Assembly: GCF_030116705.1 (NCBI RefSeq)
Contig: NZ_JAOTIK010000002.1
Span: forward strand, 620,001 to 684,000
DNA: 64,000 bases
Direction: 5' to 3'
Source: Streptomyces sp. ML-6
Lineage (GTDB): Bacteria > Actinomycetota > Actinomycetes > Streptomycetales > Streptomycetaceae
Below are positions 61,955 through 64,000 of this stretch, piece after piece. Position 1 is the first letter of the stretch; each line of letters begins with the position of its first letter. A program made the position numbers and the translations under genes. The notes beneath the pieces were generated by a model. That model was given only the letters and a program-made list of their open reading frames with translations, was not told the origin of the DNA and searched no databases.

Positions 61955-62923
61955 ATGCCCCATGAACGTCAGAATTCCCTCCGGGCGGATGTCATCGCAC
62001 CGCCGCCCGACGCGATGCCCGAGGGCGTGGTGACCGAGGCAGTGGTGACCGAGGTCGTGGTGCTCCTCGCCGACGTACTGAGACTGAAGCCGGAGAAGAT
62101 CGATCCCGAGCAGACGTTCCGTTCGCTGGGCCTCGACTCGCTGCTGACCGTGGAGTTCGTCGCCACGGTGAACGCCCGGTACGGCACGGCCGTCAGGGCG
62201 GCCGCCCTGCTCGACCATCCGACTCCACTGGCCTTCACCCGGCACGTGGTGGGTGAGCTGGGGGCACGGGATTCCGCGACCGGGGCGGTGCCGTCGTCCG
62301 GTGCCGGTGCCGGTGCCGGGGCCCCGGTCGCGGCCCGGGGTCGGGGCTGGGGTCGGGGCTGGGGCCCAGTGCCCGCAGGGCCGGTGGCGGGGACCGCGGC
62401 GCCGGCGCCGGTCGGGCCGGTGCCGGAAACCGCGTCCGTGTCCGTGGCCGCCCCGCCGTCCGGCGGTCCGCTGCCCGTGACCGTTTCCTCGCCGGTCGGA
62501 GCGCGGGAGATCCTCGACCATCTGCGCGAGGAACTCGCCCGCATCCTGTGCTGCGACCCGTGGGACATCGACCCCGCGGCCGCGTTCAACCTCCTCGGCG
62601 TGGACTCCATCGTCGGCGCCCAGTTCATGGAGGTCATCAACGGCACGTACGGCATGGAGGAGCGGCCGGTCGCGCTCTACGAGCACCCCAGTCTCGCCGC
62701 GATGGCCGCGCACATCGCCCTCGCCACCACGGGGACGCCGACGCCGGTGGTCGCGCCGATGCCGATGGCCGGGGCGATGCCGATGGCCGGGGCGACGCCC
62801 GCACCGGTGGCGGAGTCGGTCGCGGAGGCCGAGGACCCGGGGCTGCGGGCGTTGCTCGACGCGGTGCGCGACGACCGGCTCTCCGTCGACGAGGCGCTCA
62901 CTCTGCTGCCCAGGCGGGCGTGA
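61955..62923 (+). CDS. Stand-alone tandem acyl carrier protein
   Basis: 322 residues. The first ACP lies at about 25-100, with its phosphopantetheine site LGLDSLLTVEFVATVN (Ser 62). The second is at about 183-255, with LLGVDSIVGAQFMEVIN (Ser 218). A Gly/Ala/Pro/Val-rich linker of about 75 residues joins them. The C-terminus LRALLDAVRDDRLSVDEALT resembles a helical docking element, and the next PKS starts with a similar one (ILTRFKAGTLERDRAVRLLA). It probably carries the starter or an early intermediate for the PKS encoded 14 bases downstream. The two ACPs are not close copies. Confidence 0.88.
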   Translation: MPHERQNSLRADVIAPPPDAMPEGVVTEAVVTEVVVLLADVLRLKPEKIDPEQTFRSLGLDSLLTVEFVATVNARYGTAVRAAALLDHPTPLAFTRHVVGELGARDSATGAVPSSGAGAGAGAPVAARGRGWGRGWGPVPAGPVAGTAAPAPVGPVPETASVSVAAPPSGGPLPVTVSSPVGAREILDHLREELARILCCDPWDIDPAAAFNLLGVDSIVGAQFMEVINGTYGMEERPVALYEHPSLAAMAAHIALATTGTPTPVVAPMPMAGAMPMAGATPAPVAESVAEAEDPGLRALLDAVRDDRLSVDEALTLLPRRA

Positions 62924-62937
62924 ACGGGCGGAAGGCA

Positions 62938-64000
62938 ATGGACGAACGAGAAATACTCACCCGCTTCAAGGCCGGAACCCTGGAACGGGACCGGGCCGTG
63001 CGACTGCTGGCCGGGCTGAAGGCGGTACCCGGCCCACCCCCGGAGCCGGTCCTGCCGACGGCCCCGGACACGGCGGCCTCGGGGACCACGGGTCCGGTGC
63101 CACCCGGGCCCACGAACCCGGTGACGCACGGGACCACGGGCCCGGTGACGTCGAAGGCGCCGGTCGCGGTGGCGCCGGAGGCCCACGACCGGGTGTCCTC
63201 GCCGGTCCCCGGCCCGGTACGGCCACGGGCACAGACGCCGGGACAAGGACCCGTGCCGGTACCAGTACCGGCACCGTTCTCTCCGGCGGACCCGTCGGCG
63301 GCCCTTCCGCAGGGCCTGCCGCAGGCCCGCCGGACCGATGGGGGCACGGACGTCGAGGACCGGTTCGCCGTCGTCGGGATCGCCGGTCGCTATCCGCTCG
63401 CCCCCGACCTGCGCACCTACTGGCAGAACCTGCGCGAAGGGCGGGACACCTCGTCGGGCGCGCCGCTCGGCCGCCCCGGTGCGTCGCTGCTGAGCGCGGG
63501 AGAGTGCGGGCACTTCCTGGACGGAGCCGCCGATTTCGACGCGGACTTCTTCGGGCTGACCGACCGGCGGGCGAGGCTGATCGACCCCCAGGAGCGGCTC
63601 TTCCTCGAAACCGTCTGGGAGGCGCTGGAGGACGCCGGCTGCACCGGCACCCGGCTCGACGCCCTGACCGGTCCGGGCGGAACGCCGCGCGGCCTCGGGG
63701 TGTTCGTCGGGGTCAGCGCCGCCGACTACTCGCTGGTGGCCGCCGAGGCATGGGCGCGCGGCGGGCGGGAGATGCCCGAGAGCGGGCACTGGAGCGTGGC
63801 GGGCCGGCTCTCCGGCCTGCTGGGACTGAGCGGACCGGCGCAGGCCGTCGACACCGGGGAGTCCTCCGCCCTCGTGGCGGTGCACCTCGCCGTCGGCGCA
63901 CTGCGGCGCGGGGAGTGCGCGGCGGCGGTGGCCGGTGGGGTCGAACTGCTGCTGCACCCCTCGCGCGGCCGGCAGGGGGCGGGGGAGGGCGTGGGCGCCG
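62938..64000 (+). CDS. Modular PKS, N-terminal part with Cys-less ketosynthase (cut by window edge)
   Basis: ATG 62938; 354 codons are visible. Residues 1-25 are a docking-like helix pair. Residues 28-135 form a Pro/Val/Thr-rich linker. A ketosynthase starts at about 142 (DRFAVVGIAGRYPLAPDLRT), with FDADFFGLTDRRARLIDPQE, LFLETVWEALEDAG and VFVGVSAADYS. The pattern is close to trans-AT PKS ketosynthases. At the active site, normally DTACSSSLVA, it reads VDTGESSALVAVHLAVGALR: Cys is replaced by Glu (codon GAG at 63859-63861). This ketosynthase cannot condense in the normal way and may load, decarboxylate or only pass the chain. Later domains lie outside the window. Confidence 0.9.
   Translation, partial: MDEREILTRFKAGTLERDRAVRLLAGLKAVPGPPPEPVLPTAPDTAASGTTGPVPPGPTNPVTHGTTGPVTSKAPVAVAPEAHDRVSSPVPGPVRPRAQTPGQGPVPVPVPAPFSPADPSAALPQGLPQARRTDGGTDVEDRFAVVGIAGRYPLAPDLRTYWQNLREGRDTSSGAPLGRPGASLLSAGECGHFLDGAADFDADFFGLTDRRARLIDPQERLFLETVWEALEDAGCTGTRLDALTGPGGTPRGLGVFVGVSAADYSLVAAEAWARGGREMPESGHWSVAGRLSGLLGLSGPAQAVDTGESSALVAVHLAVGALRRGECAAAVAGGVELLLHPSRGRQGAGEGVGA

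Overview
The window is high-G+C actinobacterial DNA and almost certainly comes from a Streptomyces. It carries an A-factor synthase homologue, three receptors of the gamma-butyrolactone (GBL) type, a SARP activator, DrrAB-like transporters, rare TTA codons and typical ATGA gene overlaps. A plasmid-type parAB locus with its own palindromic sites, and two primase-polymerase (prim-pol) replication cassettes, suggest an extrachromosomal replicon (a large, perhaps linear plasmid) or a chromosome arm that has taken one up. This is inference; no telomere is visible.

Layout. 1-2117: left-edge replication cassette (prim-pol plus P4-type primase-helicase, minus strand) with a putative iteron origin upstream. 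2200-10000: accessory and decayed DNA, including VOC protein, SUKH and DUF1877 genes, remnants of two IS110 elements, a methyltransferase, a frameshifted F420-type reductase with an HxlR regulator, and a plasmid-type hypothetical protein. 10236-13532: parA and parB, preceded by repeated TATTACGNCGTAATA palindromes. 13.8-26.4 kb: metabolic cargo, namely msrA, a GNAT, GntR/MFS, a four-carbon acid-sugar pathway (pdxA-like with three frameshifts, and a DUF1537 kinase) with a LysR regulator, an ABC exporter, and peptide deformylase with an ArsR-like regulator. 26.7-30.3 kb: second prim-pol cassette with its own iteron origin.

30.3-41.2 kb: regulators (TetR, ArsR, AraC), an MFS pump, small hydrolases and two broken tyrosine-recombinase genes. 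One recombinase remnant lies beside a 45-bp imperfect direct repeat that brackets an SGNH hydrolase/cupin/AraC segment. 41.8-46.9 kb: HicB-like protein, DUF4097 protein, DrrA/DrrB-type ABC-2 transporter, cytochrome P450 and ferredoxin. 47.0-53.8 kb: AhpD-like protein, a second ArsR/MFS pair, a VOC resistance-type protein, an FAD monooxygenase and a ComB-family phosphatase.

54.2-64.0 kb: the left part of a polyketide cluster with a GBL signalling circuit. It holds a receptor (TetR), an NmrA-like reductase, an AfsA homologue, a carboxyltransferase (PccB-like), a second receptor, a SARP, a third receptor, a stand-alone tandem ACP and the start of a modular PKS. The first ketosynthase has Glu where the active-site Cys should be. 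ARE-like operators lie before the first receptor, afsA, pccB and the SARP gene. This predicts a loop in which AfsA makes the signal, receptors sense it, and SARP activates PKS genes.
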